Source: Chimonanthus salicifolius (lineage: Eukaryota; Streptophyta; Magnoliopsida; Laurales; Calycanthaceae). Taken from it: a DNA stretch of 64,000 nt. The translations under genes were made by a program, and so were the position numbers. Below, one piece after another: positions 12,088-24,645 of the stretch. Position 1 is the first letter of the stretch; each line of letters opens with the position of its first letter. Location of the stretch: the NCBI GenBank assembly GCA_013350335.1, contig CM023542.1, forward strand, positions 868,001 to 932,000, given 5' to 3'. Under the pieces are notes generated by a model. That model made no database searches and was not told the DNA's origin. It was given only the letters and a program-made list of their open reading frames with translations.

Positions 12088-13584
12088 GGGAGCACTTACC
12101 CAACCTCGGAAAATTTGTCTCTATACACTCGAATTTGGATTTTCGGGTGAAATTACGATTCTGTCCATGCGTTTCCATTCATTCGAATGAATGTCCTCGA
12201 ATGAATGTCCAGTTCATTTTGGATTCATTCGAATGAATGAGCTGAACAGTAACACGGAATACTGCTCAGCCTCATTCATTCGGATGAATGGATGATTCAT
12301 TCAAATGAATAGGAATAAAATGACTACCATTCCTTCCATTCATTCGAATGAATCCATCATTCATTCGAATGAATACGGATTCGTTCATTTCATTCGAATG
12401 AACGGATTCGTTCATTTCATTCGCCTAGTTCATTTCATTCGAATCGTTCATTCGAATGATTCGAATGAAATGTGCAGTTCAGTCATTCATTTAAATAATA
12501 TTTTTTTTTTTAATTTTAAACTTATTTTTTGAATACTGTGTATTTCCAAAATTTCTCAAATTGAATATTTGAACTAATTACGATAACCTGATAAAAATAC
12601 TTTAACACTTTAAGGTTTTTTGACACTCCTAAATATATAAAACACAGTATTTTACAAATAAGGGGATCTCTAGGGTGTGTCAAAAATATATTTAGAAGTG
12701 TCAAAAGACCTTTAAGTCTTAAAGTATTTTTATCAGATTATTGTAATTAGTCCGGATATTTAATTTGAGAAATTTTGGAAGTACACAATGCTTAAAAAAT
12801 AATGTGCATAGTGTATTAAATAATAAAATCTCCTTTAAAACTTTAAAGTTGTTTTTTAAATATTGTGTATTTCCAAAATTTCTCAAATTGAATATCCGGA
12901 CTAATTACGATAACCTGATAAAAATACTTTAATACTTCTTTTGACACTCCTAAATATATTTTTGGCACACCATAGGGATATCCTTATTTGTAAAATACTG
13001 TGTTTTAAATATTTAGGAGTGTCAAAAGACCTTGAAGTCTTAAAGTATTTTTATCAGGTTATCGTAATTAGTCCAGATATTTAATTTGAGAAATTTTGGA
13101 AATACACAATATTCAAAAAATAAGTTTAAAATTAAAAAAAAAAACAATTATTATTTAAATGGATGACCGAACTGCTCATTTCATTCGAATCATTCGAATG
13201 AACGATTCGAATGAAATGAACGAATCCGTTCATTCGAATGAAATGAACGGAACGAATCCGTATTCATTCGAATGAATGATGGGCTCATTCGAATGATTGG
13301 AAGGAATGATGGTCATTTTATTACTATTCATTTGAATGAATCATCCATTCATTCGAATGAATGGGGCTGAGCAGTATTCCATGTTACTGTTCAGCCCATT
13401 CATTCGAATGAATCCAAAATGAATTGGGCATTCATTCGAATGAATGGATTCATTCGAATGAATACCAAAATGAACTGGACATTCATTCAAATGAATGAAA
13501 ACGCGGGGGCAGAATCGTAATTTCACCTGAAAATTCAGATTCAGGTGTGTAGAGGCAGATTTTCCGAGTGTGTATAAATGCTCC
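12088..13584. mobile_element. Foldback MULE-type element with ATTCGAAT palindrome arrays
   Basis: A 1.5-kb nearly full-length inverted repeat. The ends are GGGAGCAC... and ...ATGCTCC, and the outer arms pair through the segment ATTACGATTCTG / CAGAATCGTAAT. The flanks are ATTAAAATG (12079-12087) and TTTAAAATG (13585-13593), a 9-bp target duplication with one mismatch, as expected for Mutator-like elements. Each arm (about 12165-12480 and 13150-13510) holds around ten copies of the self-complementary CATTCATTCGAATGAATG unit or variants. The middle holds four roughly 90-110-nt modules in alternating orientation (about 12515-12615, 12712-12800, 12850-12940, 13030-13140). No transposase frame is present, so it is non-autonomous. 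Confidence 0.75.
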
Positions 13585-13599
13585 TTTAAAATGAGTGTC

Positions 13600-14230
13600 C
13601 ATTTTAACAAGGGAGATTTTAATTTTTGAATTTTCTACTTTGTCTTCATAAAAATTAGTTCACTTATCTAATATATTTATGAGTGAACTGATTCACTTGA
13701 AAATAGAAAGAGTTTAATTCAGTGCAAATAACATCCGTGTTATTAATAAGGTTAATAGACAATGCTAGCCCCTTCTCTCTCTCTCAATTTCCATTTTGAA
13801 CTTTTGTTCCTTTGTCTCGATGCTTATCTTTTTAGGCAATTTTCATGGAGGGTCACATGGGCGCTGACATTGGAAATGGGCCCCCATCACCAAAGCAATT
13901 GATTGCTATTCAATCAAAAGGCCCCACTTACGCCAGAACTTTCAGTCTCCTCCCAGCTTTTCCTTATCTTCTTCTTTGGGTGCTCTCTCTCTCTCTCTCT
14001 TTCCAGCTTGTCTTTGTTGAAAAGTAAAAGGCCAGCGACTTTCAATTCAATGAATCATGGATTCTACGGCCACCCACCTTAACAAGGAGGTTTTTTTTCT
14101 ATTATGAGACAGGGATTTTAAAAAAATTAAGTGAAAATTTTATTTTATCTTTCACCCTTTTTCATCTTTTAAAAAATAAAATTATAGATGCACTGTTCAG
14201 AATTATAAGTACACCGTTCGTAATTATAAG
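13600..14230. other. Intergenic sequence
   Basis: No gene recognised. There are short (CT)n tracts near 13772-13784 and 13984-14000. From 14190 the motif AATTATAAGTGCACTGCT and variants appear in several copies (again at 14584-14700), on both sides of the small element listed next. Confidence 0.35.
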
Positions 14231-14244
14231 TGCACTGCTACAAA

Positions 14245-14582
14245 TATCATTCTCAAGATATTAACGGCAATTGGTAATAATGGGATGTTTTTAAATTCTC
14301 AGATTTTTACCGGGAATTTAACGGGAACTTCTCGTGGAAATTATAATATTTAAAAAATAAAAAAATAGAGTAAATAAAAAAATTAATGAAATAAAAATGA
14401 TATAGGAAATTTACAGGGATATTATCTCGTTATTAACGTTTATAGCATTTTTAACGCGATTTTATCGGGAATTTATCAGAAATTTATCGTCGTGGCGATA
14501 AAAATGTGTTTTTAACGCGGTAATGATATTTTGACGATAAAAACACGGTAAATTTGAAAATACCGCCGATATCTGTGACGAG
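14245..14582. mobile_element. MITE-like element, 'GCGATAAA' family, copy 1
   Basis: About 340 bp, bounded by ACAAATATCATTCTCA on the left and GATATCTGTGACGAGG on the right; the ACAAATATC and GATATCTGT ends form a short imperfect inverted terminal repeat. The interior carries TTTTACCGGGAATTT, GGGATATTATCTCGTTATTAACG and GGCGATAAAAATGTG. A second copy in opposite orientation lies at about 47757-48085. No coding capacity. It sits inside a stretch of AATTATAAGTGCACTGCT repeats and may have inserted there; the target duplication was not resolved. Confidence 0.45.
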
Positions 14583-14846
14583 GATTATAAGTGCACTACT
14601 ATGGATAAATTTTGTACGTTAAAGTTATAGTTAATTTTGAAATTATAAGTGCACCGTTCATAATTATAAGTACACCGCTCATGATTATAGGTGCACTGCT
14701 GTACTCTACTTAAAATTTGCATACAGAAGGACAGGGATAAAGTGGGAATTTTACTTTATCTTGTGTTTCTTAACAAAAAAACACCCGTCTTAAGATGAGT
14801 GGCCGAGTTCTATACCATTTTGTGGGTATGAAATGTGGAAAAACTT

Positions 14847-15031
14847 GGGAAATGATTTGTGCACCCCCATATTTTACCCATTGTGCACTCCCCCTATGTG
14901 AAATGACAATTTTGCCCAAACTCAAAATTCCTCTTTTCTCTCTCCTTCCTTGCCTTTTTTGGGCAAAATTGTCATTTCACATAGGGGGAGTGCACAATGG
15001 GTAAAAGATGGGGGTGCACAAATCATTTCCC
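14847..15031. mobile_element. Palindromic MITE with 8-bp target duplication
   Basis: A 185-bp hairpin: two arms of about 72 bp (GGGAAATGATTTGTGCACCC ... and its reverse complement) around a CT-rich loop (14930-14958). It is flanked by perfect direct repeats AAAAACTT at 14839-14846 and 15032-15039. An 8-bp duplication points to the hAT group. Arms are almost identical, so insertion or arm conversion is recent compared with nearby repeats. The 69-codon open frame across it is a by-product. Confidence 0.8.
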
Positions 15032-15039
15032 AAAAACTT

Positions 15040-18000
15040 ACTATCAATTAATTATCTTTGGGTTGAATTTTTTTTCTTTTAAGTTTCTATAAATATAAAA
15101 AAATTAAATTAATGAATAAAATGATTGAATGATGATCAGATTTCTTATCTACTATTCATTTGACACTCTTTACATTATATCATAGATTTTGATTCTTATT
15201 TTGACAATAATCTCAAGTCTCATTCATTTCCTATATAAGCAAAAGGGCCTTTTGCAGCACCTTATTGTGTATGTATAACCATAATTTAAAAAACCAAGTT
15301 AAATTAAAATAAAATAAAAATAAAATACTTGGACCGTTGAAGTCTCATGAGAAAAAGGAAAGGGGTTGGACTCAGATGATGGTCGGTGATGGAGAACAAG
15401 AACGAGACCGGAAGAGGATTGAAAAGGAGAGAGGACTTAGATCGCCTGTCACTGATCATAGGGAGTGGAGGAAAGAGGGTCTGTTATTGCCATTGCCGTC
15501 GTTGAGGAAGTGAAGAGAACGGATTAGAACATCTCTCACTCTCTTTCTCTCGTGATCTTGCTCTCGCTCTCTCACTCGTAGAGTCACAATACGAAAAGAT
15601 TAGGCTTTCGTCACTTATATATTAAGTTTTTTTATAATGTCAATTTCTAAAAAACTTGGCTACGTGCTTTATTTTCTTCAACCAGCTTGACTTTAATTTA
15701 AAAAATGCATAATCTAACCCACAAATTTTTTGAGTTGGGTCATGCGGGTTAGATCAAATTCCGACCCAAGTTTCACCTATATGAGCAAAGAAGTCTCTGT
15801 CCAAATCCAAATTCAATGCAGGATTTTGGGTCCATTTCACCATGTGTGGATGAGGAACTGGAAATGTGTATCTTTTATCCAGAGAGTCAAAATTTGTGGT
15901 TTTGTAGGACAGAGTTGATGAGTTGATTTAGACTCGATCTCTCTCGATATTATTGATTTCTATACAACTCAAACTTAATTTTCATCAGATTTTAAGTAGG
16001 ATTTGGCTGAGTTTAAATTTAACTTCACTTAAATCATGTTCAAATTAGAAGCTTAATCTTAGATTCCGCGTATTAAATATGAATTACCACCTTTTTATTC
16101 AACTCACATTTTTGGCTTTTTCTAATTTGTCTATAACTCATTTTTAAAATTTCAACCCAGTTTTATTAGGTCAATCAATTTGAGTATTTGTTAAATTAGG
16201 TAAAAAAAGGCATCTGTAAAAATAAATATTTACTACTGAAACATAATTACTATTAAAAGCTAAGTCTAAGAAAATTATCATTATAAATGTAAAAGAATGA
16301 GGAGGTGCGTAATCATATATAAATTTGGGTAATTTGGACAGATTAGATTATACAAAGCATGACTTTACCTACAACCCTATATATTTTATTGGTATAATGT
16401 TTAGCCCGACCCAAACTAGAAGCAATTTCAGATTGGGTCAGGTCCAAATAACCCTATATATAGAAGTGAGTACTATGTGGAAATGGTGGAAAGAGAATTA
16501 GGATCTTCATATGGACCTCACAATGGATTGGGTTGGGTTGGGTTGGGTTTGGATTGGATCTTATTGTTTTAGGTGTATTCGTATTTAGATCTATTTTGAA
16601 TTTTATTAAATGAGGTAAATTAGTTAGAGTCTATTTCAAGTTGGATTCTATTTGGCTTGACGGTCAAGAACCTGCCCGTGATGAGGGAGGTCTTGAGTCG
16701 ATCAAGGTTACGAACTACACATTGTTCAATGCATTCAATTTAATAATAAATGAACCAACCAATAACTAAATATTTCATTCATTCAAAGTCTTCGATGCCT
16801 CAGTGGCATTGCCACTCCCATCCCATCTTCTGGATGAAATCTTGCAATTTAAGGGGTGAGCAAAACCAAGCTTAGTAGAGAAAAATCTTTCTTTTCAAGA
16901 ACACAATATTCAAATTAAAGTTCTTATAATCCGAAATTTTCATTCATAACATAAATTCATATAGCAATGCATATTTCATCAAAGTGCATCAAACAAATTA
17001 CATTTTTTCCCCAAAGCTTGGCCTCGGATTTAAGGAAACCGAGTACACCCATCGTAGTATTTAGGAGCTTCCATCCACGGTCACTGAGACGCCGCCTCAG
17101 GTTCAAGGGAAACCGAGTACAACCAAGTAAAAATCAATCTCATGATCACATATGACATGAATTGCATCTTAACATGCTTAAACAATGAATCTACATTACA
17201 CATGTTCATACATCATATCATGTGATTCAACAATATACACATAATCCATCTCAACAGATCAAGGTAGAGACAGTGCTACCTTAGGCCCGTTTACACTGGC
17301 CTTAATGACTGCTAAGCAGGTCCATATTCACGGTCTGATGGACTGAATATTCAAGACTCCAAGTCCAAAGACAAGCCCGTTCTACACGGTTTAATGGACT
17401 GAATTACTGGTCCAATAACTTAGTCAGCATGACTGAAACCTTGGCCTGTTCTGCTACAGATCTGGGCTTAATTTCCTGCCTTTTCAAACCAGGTTGTGTC
17501 CGGTATTACAGGCCCAAATAAATCAGTAAATCTGGACTGGGTTGCAGGCCCAGTTCAGACGAGTTGTGAACTGTCATGCAGGCCCAAAACTGCGACGTTT
17601 CCTGGTTCACTGCAGGCCCGAACAGCGACAGTTTGGAGCTTACTGCAGGCCCTGTTCTATCAATGGTTTTGGGCTCTTAAACAATAAATAAATTGTATCA
17701 TGCAGCATTGGTTTTACTGATGTCAGGCCCAGATTTGACTGAGTTTTAGAGTGAAATCAGAAGACAAAAACGAGCATGGATTTGGTTCAAACCCGGGTCT
17801 TACAACAGACCTTAAACTAGGCTGAACTTCAACCTATTCGACTCAGTTAATTTAGGCAAACAAATTCCTTGCTGTTTTTTACAGAAGAAATAAATAAATA
17901 AACGAAAAAGGAGAGAGGGAGGGCTCACCGAAAGAAAAACAGGGAGGTCGAAACTGAGTCCCGGCTGACAAAGGTTGGGGTGGGGGGGCAACGGCGGTAA

Positions 18001-19300
18001 CGATCGGTGGCCGAGGTAGCGTCGCCCGGAGGCTGCTGCTGCAGCAGAGGGGAGGAGGAGAAAGATAAGAGAGAAAGGAAGAGAAAATGGGAAGGAGAGA
18101 GAGAGAGCGCTCGAATATGAGGAGGAAAAAAAATCGTTTGATTTAAATAAGGGACCCATACTGATTTAACGAAGTTTCAAATCATTTTTAATTGTTTTCG
18201 GCTATAATATTACTGTAATAATATAATATATCGTTATGTTTAAATATAATATATTAAAAGTAATATTGCAATCATTATACTATAGTAGAAAATAATAAAA
18301 ATTAATATTTTAATTTAAAAGTAGAAATTTTTTTTTTTTGAGCGGTGAATATAAATTTCATTAATAGAAAGAAAGGATTTAAAGTTTAGGGTTTAGAAAA
18401 TAAAAAATTGTGATAGATTTTGAGAAAATTGAATTGTCTTAAATGAGAAATTTAATTTAATTTTAAATAATAGAACTAGAAAATTTGAACCATTGAATAA
18501 ACAATACTATAATACAAAACTAATTTTTGAACTGCTTAACTTAAGAGGAATGAAATTGAGTTACAATACAACATGTCGGGTCGCATTTGAAAAATCATTT
18601 ACACGAGTATAACTCAACTAGTAATCTCCTGCTTGAAAAAGTGAGAGGTGTCCAGAACACTCATGACCACCTCATTTGGTGTGCTCTAAATGAAGTGATT
18701 ATCATCCGTAGAGATTTTATGCTGGATTTTCGGCAATTTTGAGTCTTTATACAATTTAGTCTTAAATCATTACTATTTTTTAAGTCTTTATACAATTTAA
18801 TCTTAAATCAATTACTATTATTAAATAATGGTAACTTTATATTGGATTTATTAATTAAATCAAAATCTTTCACATCACATTTATCATTATCATGGTTACT
18901 AATTGTGTTGTGCATCAATTACATCATCCAGTTAAGTATTCAAATTATTATTTTTCTTCTAATTAATTTATTATATACACTTAAGTTTAAGATGAATAAA
19001 TAAAATTTAATAATGTATAATATGTAAATATTTTAATTAATTACAATATATTATTTAATATCAAATACAAAAATATAAAATATATGTTAGATATCATAGC
19101 TGTTAGAATTTAATTTGGAGTTTCTGATTGAGTCGGGTTCTAAGATTATAGAACTCGAGCTTGACCCGAATTTACATCGATACTAATTTTTAACCTTAAT
19201 TCCGACCCGAGTCCTGTACAAGTGAAGTCGGGCTGTACAGCCGGCCCGACCCAAAATTGCATCTGTCGTTTCAATGAAATGCTGAGGCAAGGGTAATGAG
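15040..19300. other. Intergenic region with low-complexity and retroelement-like sequence
   Basis: I see no supportable gene. There is a (TTGGG)n microsatellite at about 16530-16550. From 16660 to 17820 the sequence looks like part of an old LTR element. It contains a region of about 30-36-bp imperfect repeats, each with GCAGGCCC (17500-17655), and ends near ACCCGGGTCTTACAA (17792-17806). A purine-rich, GAGA-rich block lies at 17900-18115. None of these gives a recognisable protein domain. Confidence 0.35.
18598..18745 (+). mobile_element. tRNA-derived SINE (family A)
   Basis: ATAACTCAACTAGTAATCTCC (box A type) is followed by GTGAGAGGTGTCCAGAACAC at the box B position. The shared body GAGATTTTATGCTGGATTTTC matches the copy at 6505-6670. 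Box B is mutated, so it should be inactive. Confidence 0.55.
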
Positions 19301-19424
19301 ATGAGAAGAACTGACGAACTCGTCGTCGTGACTCTGAGGAATGATCAACGAACTCGTTCCGTTGATTTCCTTGATATTTGGGAGACGAATGACTTAGACC
19401 GGATGGACCCTGCTCACTCTTTCG

Positions 19425-19870
19425 ATTATTCCGACGCCATCCAAATGAAATCCCTCTTCTCATCTGCTTCGGAATTGTTTACAGAATCGACTCCGATCAG
19501 GTATCTTGATACTTTACTTGGTAATTTGTTGATTTCCGGACTACTGAACCAGTGTTCATCTTCTCATATACTGAATATCTCCAATTAAGCGAAGGTCAGT
19601 TTTTTTTTTTAACACTTGATTGGTTTTTGCCGATATCCAGGCTATCCAAACAATATTCGTATTGTCGTCTGCTTCAAAATTGTCAAAGGAGTCGAACCCA
19701 GATCCGGTTTTTGATAATTTGATTGTCTTTTGCTGTTTTCCAGGCCACCGTAACAATACATTTCATCGCATCTGCTTCAGAATTTTCAAGCGAGTGGAAT
19801 CTAGATCTGGTTTCTGGTGGTTCGACCATTCAAACAATGGCTATCTTCTCATCAGCTGGTAGTCGCCGAG
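19425..19870 (+). repeat. Diverged ~100-bp tandem repeat over the mannosidase leader and start codon
   Basis: At least three clear copies begin near 19427, 19634 and 19739. Each has a core like CATCTGCTTCGGAATT (TCGTCTGCTTCAAAATT, GCATCTGCTTCAGAATT), followed by a GAGTCGAA...GATC segment. A partial copy from about 19821 contains the mannosidase ATG (ATTCAAACAATGGC). A weaker copy may lie at about 19534. Spacing is about 205, 105 and 82 bp, fitting a unit of roughly 80-105 bp. In the first copy the aligned position reads CAAATGAAATCC, which translates to the same FSSA... start as the real gene. Confidence 0.65.
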
Positions 19871-22800
19871 GTGGCTTCGGCAACGCACTCCTCCCATCTA
19901 ATTCCTCCAACGTGAACAAATCTTCCAAGACCCGAAAGCCCTACCGCAGGCGAAACCTGTTCTGGGATCTCTTCTCCCCCAAAAATAACTTCTTCTTCTC
20001 ACTCGGCATCTCCCTTTCCATCCTCTTCTTTCTCGCTGTCGTCTTCCGCTATGGCATTCCTAACCCCCTCAACCTCTCCCCTTCCTCTACCCGCACTGCC
20101 ACTTCTCGCCACTTCCGTAAGCCTGCCGCCAACAGAAAACCTATATCTGATGGTAACAGCAATGAGGCGATGGTTGATCTCACCACCCGGGATCTCTATG
20201 ACAAGATTGAGTTCTTGGACATTGACGGTGGGCCATGGAAGCAGGGGTGGAAGGTCAAATATGAAGGGAATGAGTGGGATACAGAGAAGTTGAAGGTTTT
20301 CGTTGTCCCACATTCGCACAATGATCCAGGGTGGAAGCTGACTGTTGAAGAGTACTACGAGCGTCAGTCACGACATATCTTGGATACGATTGTGGAGTCT
20401 CTGTCCAAGGTGATGATGATTTTTCCTGGAAAACTTTGAGCTTTATTTGCAGTACTTGTATACTGAATATTTTTAGAATTCCCAGAAATCAGGAAAGAGT
20501 ACTCTAGGAAATGGTTTTGTATATATATATATATATATTGAATTTAATTCTGTTTGGTGTGATCCTTGCGTTCACCATTTGCTTGAATTCCTTACCGATT
20601 GAATCCATGAGTATGTAAAAGATTGATAGGTTTTCATTTGCCCCCCTGATTAACTAGTTTTTCATTGACTTTGTGAAAATTGGAAATAAAGATAGTAGAA
20701 TCTCAGGGGGTTTCTTTTGTTACATCACCTCATGTAGCAAATTCTGCTAATTCTGATTTTGAAGAATTATTGCAGTAATTTCTTTTTTTCCCCTGTTTGA
20801 TGGGGGTTAAAAATATCAGCTAGAATTGTAGTTCCCATAACCAAAGGTCGTATTGGGTAGAAATCTGTATGGAATTTCAAATTCTCATGAATTTTGGAAT
20901 TTGAATTCCAACAAACTTTGGAATTGGAGAATTCTACTGCCATTTTTAATGTTTGGTACTTAATGAAAGTAGAAATCTGAAATTTTTCTAATTTTGCTAC
21001 CTTTATAATGTTAAAAAAAGTCTTTGGTTACTGGCATGAAATTTTAACCTATATATGTTGTAAAACACCCGTAATGTCCTATGTAAAATCCCATGTGGCA
21101 TTTGAAGAAAACGGAACATTTGATATTTGCGTTACTATCTAACCTCACCCTTTATGAAATGAGGGTCTCTAGATAAATCGATTTCCAAAAGTCAGTTTCA
21201 TACACCAATTACCAATTTTAATCCATTCATTGGAATGCCAATGAAATAGATTGTAAGAATTTATACACCATTTCACTGTCAATTCTCCTAAAATGTGAAG
21301 GCCGATGCATCAAATGGGCTTAAAATATATATATAGAAGGATCTCTATGGAATTTGTTCTGCTTCTTGTGCTCTGAATACCAACCCTAAACCATACCCCT
21401 TCATTGATAGTGAGCACCCAATACTTCTACGGTCCTTGATTAGACACACTCTTTGGTTGGAGATGAATACAATGTAGGAAGTTTATCCTTCAAAAGGTTG
21501 ATCACCTACCCAAGTATCTTTCCAAAAAGGAAACCCTAGCGCCATGCCCAACCACCACTGTTGAGCCTTCTTTAATTTTTTTTTTTCACTTAGCCTATGA
21601 TCTGACACCCCCAATTTGGAAATTTTTTGAGAGTTTTTTTTATGACCGAAGGTGTCCTTACGTCTCACCTGACTAGTCCTTCGAAGCATGTGAAAATCTC
21701 CCAATCCTCACACATCGGGTAAGTCTACGGAGGGTGACCCTTCATTGGGGTTGAGCGTGAATCGAACCCAAGACCTCGCTTCATGAGGTGAGTGCCTTGA
21801 CCATCAGGCCAACCCCTTGGGTTGGAGGTTTTTCTTTCTTTTACTCCACTAAATGAAATTTTCTTCTTCTCCCCTACCCTATCCCAATTGAAATCTGTTT
21901 GGATCATTTCAATAACACTAGACACTCTAACCAAGATTTTGAAAAGGAAAAAATAGTACATGGTAGATAATTACTGGTTAATTTTATGAGGGCAATTCTA
22001 TTGCCAGAAGAGAGATGGGATTTCTTAATAAAAATTGTATTTTTCTTCTAAATGTTGCAATGAATGGCTCCCCATTGAATGGAATTTAGGTTAGCTCCAA
22101 AGGAAGATCTAACTAGGGAAAATGAAATTGTACATTGACACAAACAATAGAAGATGTTAACCTCTGAACTTTATTGTTGGAAAGTAGAGATGCCCACTAT
22201 AGCACTCTTGGCCATGTTGACCTTAGCGATAACTTGGAAAGATTTCAATACACAAAGAATGCGTAGCACTTTCTCCAAACTGTCATTGTAGAAAACAGTA
22301 GTTTCATATACAAAATAGAGATGGCATATTGCTAAGCTCGTTTCAGAGATCCGAGAGCCTCTAATTAGGTTCTCTCTTGCTGCTTTCTGAAATAAACCTC
22401 ACAATCTAATAGTCAACCACTAAAGGCATTGCATATTGCAATTCCACATAGTTAGGAGTAGGACTCCACTAAGAAATTCCATACTACGAAACAAGCCCTT
22501 GGGATTGGGGGGGTTGCTTACCAGAAGGTACTATGAAGTGGGAGTTTTTTGACAGGTAGTTCATCCATATCTTTATCCATAGTTGCTTTCCTTTGTGGAA
22601 AGGAGGGAAGGGGGGCAGAGGATGGGAACTATGTGAAGATTTTCTTTTCCCTAAAAGGAAGGTTAACCATTCAGGCATTCTGTGTCAAACAATTTGTATA
22701 GAAGTGTATTTACTCCCAGGTATCCCCCCTCCCCCCAACTCTCCCAACCCCACCAAGGTATGAGTGATTGAGTTCTATGGCTGGATAACTGGATTGCAAT

Positions 22801-24614
22801 TTTTTAATCTAACTTATTTGTTTATTTGATAGAAAGGTAAATAAATGTATGAAGTAAAATAAAAAGTTTCTTTCTTTCAGGTTCCAGTCATTGGCTTAAG
22901 TGATGACAGACTTGATGAAAAGTTTGATCCAACTTGCTGTCCTTATCTATGTTGCTAAACTACACTAATAAAATAAAATATTCTTTTTTATTGACCAGTT
23001 ATTGGCTTCAGTAATAATGGATTTGATGAATGCTTGATCTTAGAAACTTGCTGTCCTTATCTGTGTTTGCCTAAACTACATTCTGGACCTGTATTTCATA
23101 TTCCCTGATTGGGAACTGATGAATTTTTGGATTTGCATTTGTAGGATAGCCGCCGCAAGTTTATATGGGAAGAGATGTCATATCTAGAAAGATGGTGGAG
23201 AGATGCCTCAGACTCAAAGAGGGAAGATTTTGTCAAATTAGTAAAAAATGGACAGTTGGAAATCGTTGGAGGTGGCTGGGTGATGAATGATGAGGTAAGG
23301 ATGATTGCACCTAGACATATACTATGCACCAAGTTTAAAGCTCTTCTCTCTCTCTCTCTTGGGGAGCTGACATGAGAACTTTTATTGACAGAACCAAGTG
23401 CCAGACATGAAAATAAAAAGAAATAGAAAAATGATCCCCCCACCCAAAAATGGATTATGTAATTGCAGAACTTCCTCTCTTGAAGCTACTACTCTTTGGC
23501 CACCATGTCAGCCTTTGATTTAGCTGACAAATAATCCAGGCACCTCATTTTTCACTTAATGTTTGGACAGGGCATATCAACGGAAAACAAAAATCTAGTC
23601 TTTTTGAAAATTATGGAATCTATTTTTCATATAGTAATAATGATTCATGTTGTTTACTGAGCACAATTTCCTAATGCCATGGCAATCAGATATTTCTGGT
23701 GATCTATCAGTTTAAATCTTTAATATGTCTTCATTCAGGAATTTGTTTCATAATACCTTTCATTTGGTAGACTGCATTGGCACTCATGAAGTTAATCATT
23801 AAATAATATCAGCCTCCTATTATTGCAAACGAAAGAAGGGAGAAGAATGAGACACCACGCTAGCCATGTTGCTGTGTGGTACTTATATTTTTTACACTCC
23901 CATGTGGTGAACATGCCATTAAATTTTCTAGAACTTATCATAGTATTCAAAGGCATGACTCAGATATGCCTAGGATGTAGCATTCACCTTGCCTAGGCTC
24001 CATAGCCGTTTTATGCCTTGCATAGCATAGCTCTAAAGCAGGCTCACCTAAGTTAAGCTTTACTTTTTAGAACAATTACTAAACTAATTATGTTTAGTAT
24101 TTCTGTATTAATCATTTGATATCTAATATGAATCCTTAGCTTGTAATATTAACCAGGCTCTGTAAGCAATACATAGTAACTGGTTTATATGATAAATATT
24201 AACATGTCCAGAAGTCCCATTGCCCATGCATTTTGGTGTTTTGGATGAATAACATTGCAAATTATTAAAATTTATGTGATGAATACAAATATATTCGAAG
24301 TGTCCCTAGCAAAGTTGTCCTCGTGCCTTTTTTTTTTCTTTTAATATAGGAAGTAAAAAATAGTAGATAGCTAAAATAACTGGAAATAGAAAGACAATAA
24401 CTAGAAATAGAAAAAAAAATTGTAAGCTACACAGTTCAAAATTTGTGGAAATGCTTATCTGGAGGCAATTTTCTCAGGGTCGAAGCCATAATCAAATTGC
24501 ACAATCATGTGATTAATATTGGAATTAGTTATGGTTACAAATGGAAAGATTTGGGTGACACTTAAGCTAGGTTAATGCTTGATATCGAAAGATTACTATT
24601 CTCCCCTTGCCCCA

Positions 24615-24645
<31 letters not shown>

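Noticed and set aside
12305..12532. Frames with repeated HSNE and FIRMNG peptides (also 13341-13610)
   Set aside because: These are translations of the ATTCGAAT palindrome arrays, not a repeat protein.
12165..13510. CRISPR-like array of regularly repeated ATTCGAAT units
   Set aside because: Plant nuclear DNA, spacers neither unique nor of constant length, units self-complementary and arranged as an inverted repeat with a target duplication.
17812..18159. 115-codon minus-strand frame with a Ser/Leu/Pro-rich start
   Set aside because: It comes from a GA-rich tract, with no recognisable domain; it looks like retroelement leader sequence.
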